Source: an uncultured Granulosicoccaceae bacterium
GTDB lineage: Bacteria > Pseudomonadota > Gammaproteobacteria > CALCKW01
Assembly (NCBI GenBank): GCA_937965695.1
Contig: CALCKW010000018.1
Span: 1 to 64,000 of the forward strand
Direction of reading: 5' to 3'
DNA: 64,000 bases
Under the pieces are notes generated by a model. It saw only the letters and a program-made list of their open reading frames with translations, did not search any database and was not told the DNA's origin. Made by a program: the position numbers and the translations under genes. Shown piece after piece: positions 18,501 to 27,874 of this stretch (positions are counted from its first letter, which is position 1; each line of letters begins with the position of its first letter).

Positions 18501-21049
18501 AGAATAATCTTAAAAATATAGATATTCGCATTCCAAGAGATAAACTAACCGTTGTTACCGGTGTATCTGGATCAGGGAAAAGTACCCTAGCTTTTGACAT
18601 TGTCTTTGCAGAGGGTCAGCGACGTTATTTGGAGTCACTCAACGCTTACGCCCGTCAATTTGTTCAGCCTGCAACACCGCCTGACGTTGACCATGTGGGT
18701 GGTATTCCGCCTACTGTAGCAATCGAGCAGCGCACTAGTCGCGGTGGGCAAAAAAGCACCGTCGGAACAGCTACGGAGATCCACCATTTTTTACGCTTGC
18801 TGTTTGTTAAGTTAGGCACCCAACATTGTCCCGACTGTGGCACTGAAATCGCCGCGCAAAGCCGAGAGGCGATTGCCGCACAGTTGTTGAAAAACCATCG
18901 CGGCAAAAAGGTGTCATTGTTTGCACCTCTAGTGGTTGCCCGCAAAGGCTACTACACCGATTTAGCCAAATGGGCCAATAACAAGGGTTTTGATCAATTG
19001 CGGGTTGACGGCAAAATGCTTGATACCGACAACTGGCCGAGGCTGGATCGCTACAACGAACACGACATTGATCTGCCCTTAGGTGAATTGAATGTCGAAG
19101 CTGCGCAACACCAACAATTAGACGAACGACTTGACGCTGCATTGGGGTTTGGCAACGGAACTGTGCGCATCAAAGCTGGACGCTCCGAAAACCTCTATTC
19201 CACAGCCCGCGCTTGCCCCAGCTGCCAAACCAGTTTTTCCGAACTTGATCCAAGGCTATTTTCTTACAACTCTCGACACGGTTGGTGTAAAAGCTGTTTT
19301 GGAACGGGTTTATCCTTGCCTGAAACGCGCGAGGAACATGCCAGTGAAGAGCACGCATGGTTAGAACCCGAAACGAAAGAGCCCTGTTCTGACTGTAAAG
19401 GTGCTCGCTTGAACCCCACGGCGCTCGCCGTAAAATATCGAGAGCTTCCGCTGTCTAGTTTTGCCGAGATGAGCGTTGCAGAAGCCGGAAAATGGTTTGC
19501 TAAAATAAAGCTGGCGGGACGAGAAGAATTGATCGCTAGAGATATCATCAGCGAGCTTGGCGCACGGCTCAGCTTTTTAGACCAGGTGGGGCTGGGCTAT
19601 CTCAGTCTTGACCGGGCTGCACCTACGCTATCGGGTGGTGAGGCGCAACGCATACGACTAGCGGCCCAATTGGGCTCGCAGTTGCGCGGTGTGGCTTACG
19701 TGCTCGATGAGCCAACGATAGGTTTGCACCCCAGAGACAACGATTTGTTGTTGGAGACGTTGATTCAACTTCGAGACAAGGGCAATACCGTCATAGTGGT
19801 AGAACATGATGACACCACAATTAGGGCTGCGGATCACATCATCGACATAGGCCCTGGTGCTGGTTCACGTGGTGGTGAGTTGGTTGCCACGGGTACAGTG
19901 GCACAGATATGTAAAGCCTCTCGTTCTCAAACCGGTTATATGCTGGCCAACCCCTTGCAGCATCCTATGGAACGACTTGAAAAAGCAGAAGCGCTGGGGC
20001 AACTTGAAATCAATGGCGCACGTTTGCACAACCTAAAAAACATCAGCTTAAAATTGCCTCTCGGGCAGTTAGTGGGTGTCAGCGGAGTCAGCGGTTCGGG
20101 GAAATCCACGCTTGTACGCGAAGTACTTAGTCATAACATCAGCAACCGAATTGGCACCGCGAAAAAGCGTGGAAGGAAGGCCGACTTCTACGGCTGTGAG
20201 AACATTGAAGGTATCCAGCAATTAACGCGCGTTTTAGAAGTTGATCAAACACCTATCGGCAAAACCCCCCGCTCTTGCCCTGCTACTTATGTCGGGTTCT
20301 GGGACGCCATACGTAAGTTATTTGCAGCGACGGATGAAGCAAGAATTCGAGGCTACGCGGCAAGTCGTTTTTCTTTTAATACAGGTGCCGGGCGTTGCCC
20401 GGTTTGCGAAGGCCAAGGGATGACTCGGGTAGAAATGAATTTTTTACCCGATGTAAAAGTCTTGTGCGATGGCTGTAACGGCGCACGTTTTGATCGTGAA
20501 ACGCTTTCAATATTATGGCGCGGTAAAAACGTCGGCGAAGTACTTTCGATGCCAGTCGACGACGCCGTAGAGTTTTTTGAGGCGCACCCTGCCGTTCATC
20601 ATGCATTGAGATTAATGCAAGACGTGGGGCTTGGGTATTTAACACTCGGGCAACACAGTCCGACCTTGTCCGGTGGAGAAGCACAGCGTTTAAAGCTAGT
20701 CACTGAATTATCGAAAGCTAAGCCGACCCGTGACAACCCAGACGGAAGACGCACCAAGCACAACCACAGCCTGTACATACTTGATGAGCCAACGGTTGGC
20801 CTTCATATGGCTGACGTAGAAAAACTTATCCGCGTATTGCATCGCCTCGTCGCTGCAGGTCACAGTGTCTTTGTCATAGAGCACAATTTAGATTTACTCG
20901 CCGAGTGCGACTGGCTGGTAGATATCGGACCTGAAGGCGGCGAAAAAGGCGGCCAAGTTGTGGCTCAAGGAGTGCCCGCAAAAGTGGCCAAAAGTAAGCG
21001 CAGCAAAACGGGCCAGTATTTAGCCCACTTGTTAAGCTCTACCCCGTAA
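15554..21049 (+). CDS. uvrA: double-length UvrA (tandemly duplicated excinuclease subunit A)
   Basis: This is a 1831-aa protein, about twice the usual 940 aa. It contains two complete UvrA units in one frame. Four Walker A motifs GVSGSGKS are at about residues 33, 648, 1003 and 1511. There are four LSGGE(V/A)QR signatures and four Walker B boxes (LDEPSIGLHPRD, FDEPTTGLHFED, LDEPTIGLHPRD, LDEPTVGLHMAD). Each half has its own CxxC zinc modules, including those ending CRGFG and CFGTG. The second half has a much shorter insertion domain before PCSDCKGARL. Chlamydial UvrA proteins are similarly duplicated. It presumably recognises DNA damage in nucleotide-excision repair, the two halves mimicking the UvrA dimer. 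A LexA box precedes it. Confidence 0.93.
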   Translation: MTKDRIQLRGARHNNLKNIDLDLPLGELTVVTGVSGSGKSSLAFDTVYAEGQRRYVETFSPYARQFLDRMDRPQVDEVAGIPPAIAIDQTNPVRTSRSTVGTMTELNDHLKLLYARAAQLYCHGCGQSVVVDSAQAAAQRLLNDIDAGSRLAICFDVQVPDNFSEAEVRHHLSAQGYERTLEIKDQPSDKLTVVADRLKLRSGSRARLVEALEAALLRGAEHASAWTLDEDQQALLGWHFSAGRHCPTCDISYREPSPAMFSFNSPVGACSTCRGFGRVMGIDYGLVIPDANLSIAEGAIKVFQSETNAICQRDLVKYGKRAKFPLHIAWGELNDEQQQWVINGEDGDEDNHWYGVQGFFNWLEGRAYKMHVRVMLSRYRSYTPCESCEGARLVPQSLAWRLGDEKSSNKALATEFRFKPVGHDFDSRLLPGLCLHDVMQLPIDRLLDFVEQIKLPATVREVAEQLLQDITARLRYLHTAGVGYLSLDRQSRTLSGGEVQRINLTTALGTSLVNTLFVLDEPSIGLHPRDLNRIVAILQRLRDAGNTLLVVEHDPQLMLAADRIIDMGPGPGERGGEIIFNGSPKQLLRSKKSRTADYLSGRAQIETGHTFNRPTAETVWLKILGAREHNLQNLDVSLPLGHLTCITGVSGSGKSTLIHEVLYRGLQRLNGKATETPGLCDAIEGWQNIAQVMLVDQSAIGKSARSNPASYTGAFESIRKHFATLPLSKERAYTAGSFSFNSNQQKCPGCGGSGHEHVEMQFLSDVYLRCPDCQGRRYRDELLEVYDLGADDVSRNIADILALTVEQALAHFAEQPKVIRALQTLCDVGLDYVTLGQPVPTLSGGEAQRLKLAAHLVSAKKDAPSLFLFDEPTTGLHFEDISRLMTALRALQGAGHTLVIIEHNLDVIAAADWLVDLGPEGGEGGGQIMAVGTQDDLIAEKRSHTGIALSDHANSFDQIAEAPASYGLKTKPSNEIVVSKANENNLKNIDIRIPRDKLTVVTGVSGSGKSTLAFDIVFAEGQRRYLESLNAYARQFVQPATPPDVDHVGGIPPTVAIEQRTSRGGQKSTVGTATEIHHFLRLLFVKLGTQHCPDCGTEIAAQSREAIAAQLLKNHRGKKVSLFAPLVVARKGYYTDLAKWANNKGFDQLRVDGKMLDTDNWPRLDRYNEHDIDLPLGELNVEAAQHQQLDERLDAALGFGNGTVRIKAGRSENLYSTARACPSCQTSFSELDPRLFSYNSRHGWCKSCFGTGLSLPETREEHASEEHAWLEPETKEPCSDCKGARLNPTALAVKYRELPLSSFAEMSVAEAGKWFAKIKLAGREELIARDIISELGARLSFLDQVGLGYLSLDRAAPTLSGGEAQRIRLAAQLGSQLRGVAYVLDEPTIGLHPRDNDLLLETLIQLRDKGNTVIVVEHDDTTIRAADHIIDIGPGAGSRGGELVATGTVAQICKASRSQTGYMLANPLQHPMERLEKAEALGQLEINGARLHNLKNISLKLPLGQLVGVSGVSGSGKSTLVREVLSHNISNRIGTAKKRGRKADFYGCENIEGIQQLTRVLEVDQTPIGKTPRSCPATYVGFWDAIRKLFAATDEARIRGYAASRFSFNTGAGRCPVCEGQGMTRVEMNFLPDVKVLCDGCNGARFDRETLSILWRGKNVGEVLSMPVDDAVEFFEAHPAVHHALRLMQDVGLGYLTLGQHSPTLSGGEAQRLKLVTELSKAKPTRDNPDGRRTKHNHSLYILDEPTVGLHMADVEKLIRVLHRLVAAGHSVFVIEHNLDLLAECDWLVDIGPEGGEKGGQVVAQGVPAKVAKSKRSKTGQYLAHLLSSTP

Positions 21050-21276
21050 CGACCGACAATTGATAAACCTTGCCAAGGGAAAAGCACGGTGTTCAGATTG
21101 GGCAGATCAATTAGGTCGGTGCAGTTCTAGCGGATGAACGATTCTATATTTTGTGTGGGCCTTCGGCGTTCGAGTTATTGGAGGCAGTCTGGCTGTTCAT
21201 TTTGACCAACTGCTGCATTCTTATGCCTTACCCGAGTATAATCCTTTAATTAACAATAACTCTGGAGCTCCCGTCC

Positions 21277-22104
21277 ATGAATGATTTGCAAAAGGTCATC
21301 GAAGAAGCATTCGACAACCGTGACCAACTTTCCGCCAGCAACTGCGATGCGGATATTCGCCGTGCGGTAGAAGACGCTATTAATTTGCTCGATAGCGGTG
21401 AAGCTCGAGTGGCTGAGCGTCGAGGTGTTGGTGACTGGGAAGTGAACCAATGGCTGAAAAAAGCTGTTTTGTTGTCTTTCAAATTGCGCGACAACGCGCC
21501 TATGGGAGCCGGTGGTTTTACGCAATTCTACGACAAAGTACCTAGCAAGTTTGCCGACATGAGTGAGCCGCAATTTCAAGCGGCTGGTGTACGGGTCGTA
21601 CCGCCCGCTGTTGCTCGAAAAGGTAGTTTCTGCGCGCCTAACGTCGTGTTAATGCCGTCTTATGTCAATATAGGTGCTTACGTAGACAGCGGGACGATGG
21701 TCGATACTTGGGCAACGGTAGGGTCCTGCGCGCAGATTGGTAAAAATGTGCATCTATCCGGCGGTGTGGGCATCGGTGGCGTGCTCGAGCCCCTGCAAGC
21801 TGGTCCTACAATTATTGAAGACAACTGCTTTATTGGTGCTCGTTCTGAAGTGGTGGAAGGTGTGATCGTCGAGGAAGGATCCGTTGTGTCCATGGGTGTC
21901 TATATTGGTCAAAGCACCAAAATATACGATCGTGAGCGCGATGAAGTCACTTATGGTCGAGTTCCAGCAGGCTCAGTCGTGGTCGCGGGCAACCTGCCTT
22001 CAGCCGACGGTAAGTACAGCCTCTACTGCGCAGTTATCGTCAAGCGAGTGGATGCCAAAACTCGCGCTAAAACGGGTCTTAACGAACTGCTGCGCGATAT
22101 CTAA
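21277..22104 (+). CDS. dapD: 2,3,4,5-tetrahydropyridine-2,6-dicarboxylate N-succinyltransferase
   Basis: DapD, 275 aa, uses succinyl-CoA in the succinylase branch of lysine/diaminopimelate synthesis. The left-handed beta-helix hexapeptide repeats run from about residue 105 to 230 ([36 protein letters not shown]). The N-terminal helical domain and the full expected length are present. GGAG lies about 13 bases upstream of the ATG. It is followed after 2 bases by an ArsC-like gene, a common gammaproteobacterial pairing. Confidence 0.97.
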   Translation: MNDLQKVIEEAFDNRDQLSASNCDADIRRAVEDAINLLDSGEARVAERRGVGDWEVNQWLKKAVLLSFKLRDNAPMGAGGFTQFYDKVPSKFADMSEPQFQAAGVRVVPPAVARKGSFCAPNVVLMPSYVNIGAYVDSGTMVDTWATVGSCAQIGKNVHLSGGVGIGGVLEPLQAGPTIIEDNCFIGARSEVVEGVIVEEGSVVSMGVYIGQSTKIYDRERDEVTYGRVPAGSVVVAGNLPSADGKYSLYCAVIVKRVDAKTRAKTGLNELLRDI

Positions 22105-22106
22105 TC

Positions 22107-22460
22107 GTGTCAGAAACGGTTCTATATGGTATTCCCAACTGCGATACGGTGAAAAAAGCGAGGCGATGGCTAGACGATCAGAACATCGCCTACGTTTTTC
22201 ACAATTTTAAGAAAGACGGCGTGCCCGCAGACGCTTTGCGGGTCTGGGCCGATGCCCTTGGGCTTGATCAGTTAGTTAATCGTCGCGGAACCACTTGGCG
22301 CAAGCTAGTTGATTCTCAAAAAGAACTTATTGAAGCCGGTGGAGCTCCCGCCCTCGCGTTAGTTGCAGCAGAATCATCAGTAATCAAGCGCCCAGTACTT
22401 AAAACGGCGCAGAACTTACTCGTCGGCTTCAATGCCGATCAATGGTCAAAGCTGTTCTAG
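22107..22460 (+). CDS. ArsC/Spx-like protein (YffB family)
   Basis: Thioredoxin-fold protein of 117 aa. The N-terminal LYGIPNCDTVKKARRWL motif keeps a single active-site-type cysteine at position 12, and RGTTWRKL and IKRPVL are family blocks (ArsC domain). Relatives beside dapD are YffB-like and are not proven arsenate reductases. Its start follows dapD by two bases, so the two are co-transcribed. The in vivo role is unknown. Confidence 0.9.
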   Translation: MSETVLYGIPNCDTVKKARRWLDDQNIAYVFHNFKKDGVPADALRVWADALGLDQLVNRRGTTWRKLVDSQKELIEAGGAPALALVAAESSVIKRPVLKTAQNLLVGFNADQWSKLF

Positions 22461-22477
22461 CTTGAGACACAATTTGA

Positions 22478-22500
22478 ACAGGTTTCACGCTGAAACCTGT
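22478..22500 (+). terminator. probable terminator after dapD-arsC
   Basis: A perfect 10-bp stem ACAGGTTTCA/TGAAACCTGT with a 3-base loop starts 18 bases after the stop codon. The T-run (GTTTTTCTC) begins only about 9 bases later, so it may terminate imperfectly or only stabilise the mRNA. Confidence 0.6.
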
Positions 22501-22637
22501 CGCTGCTCGTTTTTCTCTTGGTTTATTTCTACACCAACAACTGTACTTTCAATTATTTAGCTTTCGGTCTTTAGTTTGCAGATTACCGTGCCGATAGGTT
22601 TATTAGCCTAGTAATTAACCGACAACGAGGATTTGTC

Positions 22638-23000
22638 GTGAAAGTTTTAGTTGTAGATGACAGCGCGTCTATGCGCATGATTGTGAAACGCACGTTAAAA
22701 CAAGCGGGTTTTGATGGGCTTGATTTTTCTGAGGCTGGAGACGGTTTAGAGGGATTGACACAATTGGACGAAGCCAAGCCAGATTTGGTGCTTTGTGATT
22801 GGAATATGCCGAATATGAACGGTATTGATTTTTTACGAAAGGCCCGTGAAGACGGTAACTTGGTCAAGTTTGGTTTTATCACCACTGAGTCAACCACTGA
22901 GATGCGACAGGCAGCACGCGAGGCCGGAGCTCAGTTTCTCATCGCCAAACCCTTCAACGCTGAAACGTTTAAAAAGGCGTTGCGCTCGGTCATCGGCTAA
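22638..23000 (+). CDS. CheY-like single-domain response regulator
   Basis: Receiver domain only, 120 aa. The acidic pocket is DD at 7-8, the phosphoacceptor is D54 in LCDWNMPNMNG, the switch threonine is near 83 and the conserved lysine is K104 in IAKPF. There is no output domain, so it signals by protein contact like CheY. No chemotaxis genes are adjacent and the cognate kinase is unknown. GAGG precedes the GTG-spaced ATG by about 8 bases. Confidence 0.93.
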   Translation: MKVLVVDDSASMRMIVKRTLKQAGFDGLDFSEAGDGLEGLTQLDEAKPDLVLCDWNMPNMNGIDFLRKAREDGNLVKFGFITTESTTEMRQAAREAGAQFLIAKPFNAETFKKALRSVIG

Positions 23001-23024
23001 CGTAGTGGCAAACTTTCTTTGGCT

Positions 23025-23735
23025 TTAGCGTTTGCCCCCTTCGGCAAGCCTTTCTGCTGTGGTTTTAGCAACCTTGTCCCTTAAGTAAACAGGTTGTGCT
23101 TGTTCTGCCTTAAGCGTGACACCGTTTGCAAAATTAGGCAGTGCCAACCTAAGTACATCTTGTGCTTCAGGACGACGATTACTCATGTGTCGCAGCACGA
23201 TGGTCTGACTTGCAGCTTCAAGTTGTTCTGTGTATTCATCCCAACCAGTGCCTACACCTACCCATCGATTGCCTTCAGGCAATTGTATGTTTTGAGGATC
23301 GCACACGGTTTCATCACCGATCAAAGACAGGGTGGACTGGGTGCTGTCATAGCATCCCCAATAGATTTGGCCCATGCGCGCATCCATCGCGACCGCTGCC
23401 TGCTTAATGCCCAATTCACGCTTAGCACCCTGAGCGACAGTGGCCAATGTGGAAACGCCCACCAGCGGCAATTCTTTGGCAAAGGCCAAACCCTGCGCTG
23501 CGCTGGCAGCGATGCGAAGCCCCGTAAAACTGCCAGGTCCGCGTGCAAAGGCCACGCCGTCTAAATCGCTCATACAAGCGCCAGCAGAAGCCAGTAACTC
23601 TTGTACCATGGGAAGCAATAGCTTTGCATGCTCTCGCGTGTTGTGAAATCGATGAGTACTAATTTCACCATTGTGCAGCAACGCGACAGAGCAGCACTCT
23701 GTCGAAGTATCGAGCGCTAAATAACTGCGGCTCAT
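23025..23735 (-). CDS. tsaB: tRNA t6A synthesis protein TsaB
   Basis: TsaB, 236 aa, is the scaffold partner of TsaD/TsaE in making threonylcarbamoyl-adenosine at tRNA position 37. ASKHA-fold blocks are LALDTSTECCSVAL at the N-terminus, REHAKLLLPMVQELL near 35 and FARGPGSFTGLRIAA near 62. Its start overlaps the upstream helicase stop by four bases (ATGA), so the two genes are translationally coupled. Confidence 0.95.
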   Translation of the reverse strand: MSRSYLALDTSTECCSVALLHNGEISTHRFHNTREHAKLLLPMVQELLASAGACMSDLDGVAFARGPGSFTGLRIAASAAQGLAFAKELPLVGVSTLATVAQGAKRELGIKQAAVAMDARMGQIYWGCYDSTQSTLSLIGDETVCDPQNIQLPEGNRWVGVGTGWDEYTEQLEAASQTIVLRHMSNRRPEAQDVLRLALPNFANGVTLKAEQAQPVYLRDKVAKTTAERLAEGGKR

Positions 23736-25669
23736 GCTTCAGTGCTCTGCTCGCGCTGACGTTTGAAAAAGGTTTCTACCTTCTCAATGAGTCGTGTGCG
23801 ATGCATACGTGGCAGGCTGTTTAAAAAGAGCGATCCATAGGCTTTTTCGGTTAAACGCGGGTCACAAAGCACCAATACTCCGTTGTCTGTTTCATCGCGT
23901 ATCAAACGTCCGACGCCTTGCTTTAGCTGTGTGATTGCCTGCGGAATTTGATAGTCCATAAACGGATTGCGACCATTGCGCTCGAGCGCTTGAATACGCG
24001 CTTTAGTAACGGGATCCCCGGGAGAACCAAAGGGTAACTTATCAATGATGACACAACTCAGCGCTTCACCACGCACGTCGACACCTTCCCAAAAACTTGA
24101 AGTGCCTAACAGCACCCCATTTCCGGCTTGCCGGAAGTTCTCCAGTAATTCTGTCTTACTGCCTTTACCCTGAACGTAGATCGGAAAATCGAGCTTGTTT
24201 TCAAAGTAGTCCGCTGCTTCGTTCAAAGCTCGATGGCTCGTGAAGAGCATAAAACATCGGCCACGGCTGGCGTTAATAATAGGCAGCGCAAGCTCAAGAA
24301 CAGCATTGCTGTAGTCAAACGAATTAGGCTGCGGCATATTGGGAGGCGCAAACAACATCGCGTTTCGCATGTAATCAAAGGGGCTATCGGCGATGCATTG
24401 ATCAGCTTCTTTAGATATCCCAAGGGAACGCCTGAAGTGGTCAAAAGTTCCGTTGACGGTGAGCGTTGCAGACGTAAAAACCCAAGCTGCCGGCAATCCA
24501 GCCATTGCCCGCGCAAATGGCCCTGAAACATCCAGTGGGGTCAGGTTTAGAGAAAAGCCCGTGGCGTAGGTTTCAAACCAGGTGATGAATTCATCTTCCT
24601 TGTCATCATCAAAATTTTCTAGCAATGCCATTTGCCTCACTACGCGCTTATGGCAAGTCTCGAGTGCTCTTCCCCGTTCACTGGATTTATCCAGAGCACG
24701 TTCAAGCTCAGCGTAACACGCTTGTATATTAGGGAATGCGTCGCAAATCTCCGGTGTGTTGGCAATGTCCAACCAAGCGGCACGACGTTTTTCAATGCCC
24801 ATCGCCAATCTAAAATCACGAACAGCCCGCTCAAGATCTTCAGCTAATAAACGAAGGCCCGCTTCATCGGGGGCTTCGGTGAGTTGTGCGGCGATAATAT
24901 CTCTGGACAGCTCGACAATTTGTCTTGACGCCAATCGTTTGCCAAAAAAGGCACTTGCTACTTCTGGAAGTTGGTGAGCTTCATCAAATATAAAAGCCGC
25001 TGCGGTGGGTAAAATCTCACCAAAACCCTCTTCTTTTAGTGCCAAGTCTGCACAAAAAAGATGATGATTGACGACGACTAAATCAGCTTCTTGTGCTTTT
25101 TTTCGAGCTTGCAGCACAAAACAGCCTTCGAACTCCTCTGCCTCGTGATCAGCACATACGTCGATGTTACTCGTGACTTGTGCCCAAATGGGGTCGTCTT
25201 CGGGTACAGCAGACAGCTCACTAATATCACCGCTGACCGTCCGTTCTGCCCAACGCGCTACTTTCGCCAGCTGCGTCTGGCTCTCAGGGGAAGACAGGTG
25301 CGGGCTGTATTGTGCTTTAGAGAGTCGATGTTTACAGAGGTAATTGGCGCGCCCTTTCAGTAGCGCCGCTTTGGGCTTTTGTTTGAACATGCCAGAGACT
25401 ACAGGCAGGTCTTTGAGGAATAATTGATCTTGGAGATGGCGCGTACCTGTAGACACAATGACTTTTTCGCCACTGAGCAACGCGGGTACTAGGTAAGCAA
25501 ATGTTTTACCGACGCCCGTCCCCGCTTCGGAAACTAAGGTGCCACAACTACCTATGGCATCTTCCACTGCTTCAGCCATTTTTAGCTGACCTGGCCTGGA
25601 TTTGAATCCGTCAATTCCCTCGCTAAAGGGACCACTATCCCCTAATGCTTTAGCAGCCAGGCTCGTCAT
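23732..25669 (-). CDS. yoaA: YoaA/DinG-type ATP-dependent helicase, one Fe-S cysteine missing
   Basis: XPD-family 5'-3' DNA helicase of 645 aa. It has Walker A EAGTGVGKT (48-56), DEAH box at 229-232, and C-terminal motifs LLGTSSFWEGVDVRGE and QGVGRLIR. Family members hold a 4Fe-4S cluster with four cysteines; DinG spacing is C...C-x4-C-x5-C. Here C112, C172 and C183 are present, but the remaining ligand position (177) is alanine. It is coupled to tsaB. No LexA box was seen upstream. YoaA versus DinG is a judgement from gene context and length. Confidence 0.9.
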   Translation of the reverse strand: MTSLAAKALGDSGPFSEGIDGFKSRPGQLKMAEAVEDAIGSCGTLVSEAGTGVGKTFAYLVPALLSGEKVIVSTGTRHLQDQLFLKDLPVVSGMFKQKPKAALLKGRANYLCKHRLSKAQYSPHLSSPESQTQLAKVARWAERTVSGDISELSAVPEDDPIWAQVTSNIDVCADHEAEEFEGCFVLQARKKAQEADLVVVNHHLFCADLALKEEGFGEILPTAAAFIFDEAHQLPEVASAFFGKRLASRQIVELSRDIIAAQLTEAPDEAGLRLLAEDLERAVRDFRLAMGIEKRRAAWLDIANTPEICDAFPNIQACYAELERALDKSSERGRALETCHKRVVRQMALLENFDDDKEDEFITWFETYATGFSLNLTPLDVSGPFARAMAGLPAAWVFTSATLTVNGTFDHFRRSLGISKEADQCIADSPFDYMRNAMLFAPPNMPQPNSFDYSNAVLELALPIINASRGRCFMLFTSHRALNEAADYFENKLDFPIYVQGKGSKTELLENFRQAGNGVLLGTSSFWEGVDVRGEALSCVIIDKLPFGSPGDPVTKARIQALERNGRNPFMDYQIPQAITQLKQGVGRLIRDETDNGVLVLCDPRLTEKAYGSLFLNSLPRMHRTRLIEKVETFFKRQREQSTEA

Positions 25670-25715
25670 ATTCTTTGTTTTTTCCGCGTGTAGCTAACAA
25701 CTGTGTCTGTCGAGT

Positions 25716-26195
25716 TTATGGACGGAACTGATTCGCTTTTCGCAAGGCCTGATCAGCGCCTTCGATATCGTTATTGATCTCGCGGGCTCGTTGTATAATC
25801 AGCCAATTGCGATATATCAAGGTGTTGTTGCCGTTGGCCAATTGCGTGGAGCGCTCAGCGTATTTTTCTGACGGTTCCGGCTTGTTTAAGCGCAGTGCCA
25901 TTTCTGCAAGCCGACTCCAAACAACGGGATCGGCTGGGTCAATCTCAAGCGCTTTACGCAACTCTCGAAACGCGCCTATAAAATCACCGTCCTGGCGAGA
26001 TTCTTCAGCGGACCGCCAAAGACCGACAACCGCTTCATTGTTAAATGAATGCCGCACGGCCCCATCGATAGGCTTGCCTTGAACATCTTCATCGCTTTTG
26101 CCTTGCAAAGAGCTGCAACCTGATAGCACTGCTACTACAGCTAAAAATGCCAGTGCACGTGCCGAACGCCAAGTTCTGAATTTACTTACAGACAT
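25716..26195 (-). CDS. TPR-containing lipoprotein
   Basis: This 159-aa lipoprotein has the signal sequence ALAFLAVVAVLSGC with a lipobox cysteine near residue 26. It is followed by about two tetratricopeptide-like helical repeats (FIGAFRELRKALEIDPADP; VWSRLAEMALRLN). It probably mediates protein contacts at the cell envelope. The start MSVSKF was chosen because it places the signal peptide correctly and follows the guaA stop by four bases; a longer frame would run back into guaA. Function is unknown. Confidence 0.82.
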   Translation of the reverse strand: MSVSKFRTWRSARALAFLAVVAVLSGCSSLQGKSDEDVQGKPIDGAVRHSFNNEAVVGLWRSAEESRQDGDFIGAFRELRKALEIDPADPVVWSRLAEMALRLNKPEPSEKYAERSTQLANGNNTLIYRNWLIIQRAREINNDIEGADQALRKANQFRP

Positions 26196-26199
26196 GCTG

Positions 26200-27780
26200 T
26201 TACTCCCACTCAATGGTTGCTGGAGGTTTGCCAGAGATATCATAGACAACTCGTGACACGCCCTCAATTTGATTGATGATCCGTCGTGAGACTTCGTCAA
26301 GGAAATCATAGGGCAAACGCGCCCAATGAGCAGTCATAAAATCTACGGTTTCTACGGCGCGTAATGCAATCACTGGGGCATAGCGCCTTCCATCACCCGT
26401 GACCCCCACTGAACTGACTGGCAAAAACACGGCAAATGCTTGTGACACTTTGTCGTAGAGATCGTACTCGTGCAACGCTTCGATGAAAATAGCATCCGCT
26501 TGTCGCAATAAATCTGCTGCGGGTTTTTTAACTTCCCCGAGAATACGTACACCTAAACCAGGGCCTGGGAACGGGTGGCGGTAAACCATCTCTGGTTTAA
26601 GGCCTAATTCCACCCCGATTTTGCGGACTTCGTCTTTGAAAAGCTCACGCAGTGGCTCTAGTAACTGCAGTTTCATGTCATCGGGTAAGCCGCCGACATT
26701 GTGGTGACTTTTGATGACATGAGCCTTTCCGCTGGCAGCACCGGCCGACTCAATCACATCGGGGTAAATAGTGCCTTGCGCAAGCCAAGCTACGTTCTCG
26801 AGCTTACTCGACTCTCGATCAAACTCTTGGATGAATTGATGACCAATTGCTACACGCTTCTTTTCGGGATCGCTCAAGCCGGCGAGCTTGTCGAGAAACC
26901 GTTGTTCAGCGTCAACCCTGATCACTCGAACGCCCATGTTGTCGGCGAAAGTCTGCATCACTTGGTCGCCCTCATTAAGGCGCAGCAAACCGTTATCGAC
27001 AAACACGCAGGTTAGTTTGTCGCCAATGGCCTTGTGTAGCAAAGCCGCCACGACTGAAGAGTCCACACCGCCGGATAAGCCGAGTAAAACGCCGTCGTCA
27101 CCGACTTGTTGGCGAATATGGGCTACAGCATTTTCAACAATGTTACCTGACGTCCAGAGCCCATCGCAGCCACAGATTTCGCGAACAAAGCGCTGCAGAA
27201 TCTCGCCACCTTGTTTGGTATGTGTCACTTCTGGATGAAATTGCAGCGCATAAAATCGACGCGTTTCATCGGCCATGCCCGCCAAAGGTGCTGAATCGGT
27301 ACTGGCGATACACTTAAAGCCTACAGGCAACTGCTCAACGCGATCGCCATGACTCATCCAAACGTCTAGAAGCCCGTGACCCTCTTCAGTCACTTCATCT
27401 TGAATATCGCGGAGTAATGCACTGTGCCCGCGAGCACGTACACGCGCGTAACCAAACTCGCTGTGATCCGCTGATGCGACTTCACCACCGAGCTGCGCAG
27501 CCATGACTTGCATGCCATAACAGATACCCAACACTGGGACACCCAGTTCGAACACAAGCGGCGCGACGCTGTAACCGTCTTTGATGGTTGTCGCTGACTC
27601 CGGTCCACCGCTGAGGATAATACCGCTAGGTGCAAAGGCGCTTATCGCGTCTTCGCTCATGTCGCCCGGGTGCAGCTCGCTGTAGACGCCCGCTTCGCGC
27701 ACACGGCGCGCGATCAGCTGAGTGAACTGCGAACCGAAATCAAGGATTAAAAGGCGTTGTTGGTGAATATCTGCAGTCAT
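26200..27780 (-). CDS. guaA: GMP synthase (glutamine-hydrolysing)
   Basis: GuaA, 526 aa, converts XMP to GMP. The N-terminal class-I glutamine amidotransferase has nucleophile Cys in GICYGMQ and His-Glu in LQFHPEVTH. The ATP-pyrophosphatase domain carries the P-loop LSGGVDSS near residue 232. The C-terminal dimerisation domain ends [11 protein letters not shown] at 27780 is used. It is downstream of guaB but separated by a hairpin terminator. Confidence 0.97.
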   Translation of the reverse strand: MTADIHQQRLLILDFGSQFTQLIARRVREAGVYSELHPGDMSEDAISAFAPSGIILSGGPESATTIKDGYSVAPLVFELGVPVLGICYGMQVMAAQLGGEVASADHSEFGYARVRARGHSALLRDIQDEVTEEGHGLLDVWMSHGDRVEQLPVGFKCIASTDSAPLAGMADETRRFYALQFHPEVTHTKQGGEILQRFVREICGCDGLWTSGNIVENAVAHIRQQVGDDGVLLGLSGGVDSSVVAALLHKAIGDKLTCVFVDNGLLRLNEGDQVMQTFADNMGVRVIRVDAEQRFLDKLAGLSDPEKKRVAIGHQFIQEFDRESSKLENVAWLAQGTIYPDVIESAGAASGKAHVIKSHHNVGGLPDDMKLQLLEPLRELFKDEVRKIGVELGLKPEMVYRHPFPGPGLGVRILGEVKKPAADLLRQADAIFIEALHEYDLYDKVSQAFAVFLPVSSVGVTGDGRRYAPVIALRAVETVDFMTAHWARLPYDFLDEVSRRIINQIEGVSRVVYDISGKPPATIEWE

Positions 27781-27801
27781 TGTTTGCTTCACTTGGCAAA
27801 T

Positions 27802-27836
27802 AAAAAGGCCGACTCACACCAGCGGTGAATCGGCTT
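27802..27836 (-). terminator. hairpin terminator between guaB and guaA
   Basis: Read on the minus strand, AAGCCGATTCACC and GGTGTGAGTCGGCCTT form a long stem with a small loop, followed by TTTTTATT. It lies after the guaB stop and before guaA, so guaA must depend on read-through or its own promoter. Confidence 0.75.
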
Positions 27837-27874
27837 ATCCGTTGAATAGCGCGTTCGCGTTATATAAAGAGCCC

